Shown here piece after piece: positions 4,278 through 6,658 of a DNA stretch of 6,658 bases. The notes under the pieces are model-generated. The model was not told the origin of the DNA. It ran no database searches and was given only the letters and a program-made list of their open reading frames with translations. Position 1 is the first letter of the stretch. Every line of letters begins with the position of its first letter. Location of the stretch: the NCBI GenBank assembly GCA_937958075.1, contig CALFFB010000243.1, positions 1 through 6,658 on the forward strand, given 5' to 3'. The position numbers and the translations under genes are program-made. This stretch comes from an uncultured Geobacteraceae bacterium. GTDB taxonomy: Bacteria; Desulfobacterota; Desulfuromonadia; Desulfuromonadales; Geopsychrobacteraceae.

Positions 4278-6658
4278 ATGACCACACTTTCAGCAACCGA
4301 TACTACTCTGCCCGGCATGAACGACCGCATCCAGCGCCTGCGCAAATTGAGCGTCGACACCGAGCCGAGCCTGGCCATCGAGCGAGCGCTGCACGAAACC
4401 GCCTTTTATAAAGAAAACGACGGCAAATATTCCATACCGGTGCTGCGGGCGCTGAATTTTCTCGATCACTGCCGCCGGAAGACTCTCTACATCGGCGATG
4501 ACGAACTCATCGTCGGTGAGCGCGGCCCGCGCCCCAAGGCGGTGCCGACCTTTCCTGAGCTGACCTGTCACAGTGTCGAGGACTTCCACGTTCTGCGCAG
4601 CCGCGAGCAGCAGCGCTACACCATCAGTGACGAGGACATCGACACCTACGCCCGGGAGGTCATCCCCTACTGGCAGGGACGCACCATGCGCGAACGCATA
4701 TTCGGCCACGTGCCGCAGAACTGGCGTGATCTGTATGAAGCGGGGCTGTTCACCGAATTCATGGAGCAGCGCGCCCCCGGCCACACCGCCCTTGACGGCA
4801 AAATCTACCGGATGGGAATGCGTGATTTTCAGCGGCAGATCGCTGAAGAAATAGAACGTCTTGATTTTCTCAACGACCCGACAGCAACGGACAGGCTGGA
4901 ACAGCTCAAGGCCATGGACATTGCCTGCACCGCCGCCATCGTCTTCGCCGAGCGTCATGCCGAGCTGGCCGAGGAGATGGCCGCGACCGCCACGCCGGAA
5001 CGCGCCGCCGAGCTGCGCACTATCGCCAGCGTCTGCCGCCATGTCCCCGCCCAGGCGCCGCGCACCTTCCATGAAGCCATCCAGATGTACTGGTTCGTCC
5101 ACCTGGGCACCATCACCGAGCTCAACGGCTGGGACGCCATGAACCCCGGTCATTTCGATCAGCACCTGGCCCCCTTTTACGCCGCCGGGCTGAAAGACGG
5201 CAGTCTGACCCGCGATCAGGCCAAGGAGCTGCTCTGCTGTTTCTGGATCAAGGTCAACAACCAGCCGGCGCCGCCCAAGGTCGGCATCACCGCCAAGGAG
5301 AGCGGTACCTACAACGATTTCACCAACATCAACATCGGCGGCATCGACAACCAGGGGCGCGACGCGGTGAGCGAGGTCTCCTACATCATGCTGGAAGTCA
5401 TCGAAGAGCTGCATATCCTCCAGCCGGGAAGCTCGGTGCACATCAGCGCCAAAACCCCGGATCGCTTTCTGGACGCCGCCTGCAAGGTGATCCGTGAGGG
5501 GCACGGCTATCCATCGATCTTTAATCCCGACGTCTATGTCACCGAGCTGCTGCGCCAGGGCAAGTCCCTGCGCGATGCCCGTGAAGGAGGCTGCAGCGGC
5601 TGCATCGAGGTCGGCGCCTTCGGCAAGGAGGCCTTTGTCCTGACCGGTTATCTCAACGTGCCGAAAATCCTGGAGATCACCCTGAATAACGGCGTCGATC
5701 CGTTAAGCGGCAAGCAGGTCGGCCCGGCCACCGGCGATCCACGTGATTTCAGCAACTACGCTGAACTTTACACCGCTTTTGTCCGGCAGCTGGAGTTTGT
5801 CGTCGACACCAAGATCCGGGTCAGCAACTATATCGACCGGATGTTCGCCAAGTACGCCCCGGCACCTTTTTTGTCGGTGGTTATTGAAGACTGCATCAGC
5901 AAGGGGCGCGACTACTATGACAGCGGTCCGCGCTATAACACCAACTATATCCAGTGCACCGGCCTGGGCACCGTGACCGACAGCCTCAGCGTCCTGAAGA
6001 AACATGTCTTCGAAGAACAAACCTTCACCATGGAACGACTTCTTAAGGCGGTGGCGAAAAACTTTGACGGCGAGGAATTCATCCGCCAGACGATTCTCAA
6101 CCGCACCCCCTTCTTCGGCAATGATGATGACGCCGCTGATGATATCGCCGCGCAGGTCTATGAGGATCTGCTCGCCACCATCGACGGCAAGCCCAACATC
6201 AAGGGTGAAAGTTTCCACCTGAACATGCTCTCCACCACCTGCCACATCTATTTCGGCAAGGTGCTGGGCGCCACTCCCAACGGCCGCCTGGCGCACAAAT
6301 CCATCTCCGACGGCACCTCCCCCTCCCACGGCGCCGACACCCACGGCCCGCCGGCGGTGATCCGCTCCCTGGCCAAGCTCGACCAGACCCGCTCCGGCGG
6401 CACCCTGCTCAACCAGCGTTTTCTGCCCGCCCTGCTCAAACGTGACGAGGATATCCGCAAGCTCGGTCAGCTGATCCGCAGTTACTTCACCCTCGGCGGT
6501 CATCACATCCAGTTCAACATTGTCGACACGGCGACCCTGAAAGCGGCCCAGGAGCACCCGGAAGAATATCGCGACCTGCTGGTGCGCATGGCCGGCTACA
6601 GCGATTATTTCAATGACATGAACGCCGATCTGCAGCAGGAGATCATCGAACGCACGGA
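4278..6658 (+). CDS. hypD: Glycyl radical enzyme, trans-4-hydroxy-L-proline dehydratase (3'-truncated by window)
   Basis: The open frame runs from the ATG at 4278 (GAGAGA at 4268-4273, four bases upstream) to the window edge, 793 codons. It is a glycyl radical enzyme: thiyl Cys442 in GGCSGCIEVGAFGKE and radical Gly773 in VRMAGYSDYF. Residues recalled for C. difficile HypD (F152, H160, D278, S334, F340, C434, E436, Y450, T645, G765) fall on F161, H169, D286, S342, F348, C442, E444, Y458, T653 and G773, a constant +8 except +9 before one small indel. HypD dehydrates trans-4-hydroxy-L-proline to pyrroline-5-carboxylate, which ProC reduces to proline; it is cytosolic and oxygen-sensitive. By family length about four residues are missing. 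A radical SAM activase is required and is expected nearby, beyond the window. A later ATG at 4317 lacks a ribosome binding site. A related ring-opening hydroxyproline lyase (HplG) is the main alternative. The name is shared with an unrelated hydrogenase maturation protein. Confidence 0.9.
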   Translation, partial: MTTLSATDTTLPGMNDRIQRLRKLSVDTEPSLAIERALHETAFYKENDGKYSIPVLRALNFLDHCRRKTLYIGDDELIVGERGPRPKAVPTFPELTCHSVEDFHVLRSREQQRYTISDEDIDTYAREVIPYWQGRTMRERIFGHVPQNWRDLYEAGLFTEFMEQRAPGHTALDGKIYRMGMRDFQRQIAEEIERLDFLNDPTATDRLEQLKAMDIACTAAIVFAERHAELAEEMAATATPERAAELRTIASVCRHVPAQAPRTFHEAIQMYWFVHLGTITELNGWDAMNPGHFDQHLAPFYAAGLKDGSLTRDQAKELLCCFWIKVNNQPAPPKVGITAKESGTYNDFTNINIGGIDNQGRDAVSEVSYIMLEVIEELHILQPGSSVHISAKTPDRFLDAACKVIREGHGYPSIFNPDVYVTELLRQGKSLRDAREGGCSGCIEVGAFGKEAFVLTGYLNVPKILEITLNNGVDPLSGKQVGPATGDPRDFSNYAELYTAFVRQLEFVVDTKIRVSNYIDRMFAKYAPAPFLSVVIEDCISKGRDYYDSGPRYNTNYIQCTGLGTVTDSLSVLKKHVFEEQTFTMERLLKAVAKNFDGEEFIRQTILNRTPFFGNDDDAADDIAAQVYEDLLATIDGKPNIKGESFHLNMLSTTCHIYFGKVLGATPNGRLAHKSISDGTSPSHGADTHGPPAVIRSLAKLDQTRSGGTLLNQRFLPALLKRDEDIRKLGQLIRSYFTLGGHHIQFNIVDTATLKAAQEHPEEYRDLLVRMAGYSDYFNDMNADLQQEIIERT

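Noticed and set aside
4290..5504. 404-codon open frame on the - strand
   Set aside because: It is antisense to hypD, whose family motifs run through the whole stretch.
5703..6557. 284-codon open frame on the - strand
   Set aside because: It is antisense to the C-terminal half of hypD; the Gly- and Val-rich translation is a codon-bias artefact.

Overview
This 6.66-kb window is GC-rich, densely coded bacterial DNA holding four protein genes and one regulatory intergenic region. The most likely source is an anaerobic, Desulfuromonas/Geobacter-like member of the former deltaproteobacteria. That is an inference from the combination of an oxygen-sensitive glycyl radical enzyme, a VTT-membrane/flavin-reductase fusion, a fused pair of 'rSAM-associated' glycosyltransferases and a textbook sigma-54 promoter. 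No rRNA, tRNA, CRISPR array or mobile element was seen.

Left part (1-2692, + strand): the C-terminal 170 residues of a radical SAM protein with a cysteine-rich, SPASM-like tail. After a 37-base gap with a good ribosome binding site comes a 713-residue fusion of an N-terminal TVP38/TMEM64 (VTT/DedA-type) membrane domain and a C-terminal MerA/Lpd-like FAD disulfide reductase. The two are probably one operon. The fusion has a good internal Shine-Dalgarno and ATG exactly at the domain boundary, so a soluble reductase might also be made.

Middle (2712-4025, - strand): a two-domain glycosyltransferase, TIGR04282-type followed by TIGR04283-type. It converges on the reductase gene with only 19 bases between the stop codons. 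Both glycosyltransferase families are known from neighbourhoods of radical SAM proteins and are tentatively linked to arsenosugar-type metabolism. Together with the radical SAM gene and the VTT/reductase fusion this looks like a small modification cluster, but its product cannot be read from the sequence.

Right part (4026-6658): a divergent 252-base intergenic region, then a glycyl radical enzyme on the + strand that is cut by the window edge about four residues short of its expected end. Its active-site residues match those I recall for trans-4-hydroxy-L-proline dehydratase (HypD, the catabolic enzyme, not the hydrogenase maturation protein of the same name). The intergenic region has an almost perfect -24/-12 sigma-54 promoter about 60 bases upstream of the gene. 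Roughly 130 bases upstream of the predicted transcription start it has an AT-rich pair of tandem dyads, well placed as an enhancer for a sigma-54 activator. The inferred picture is inducible anaerobic hydroxyproline use, with the activase and other genes expected beyond the right edge.
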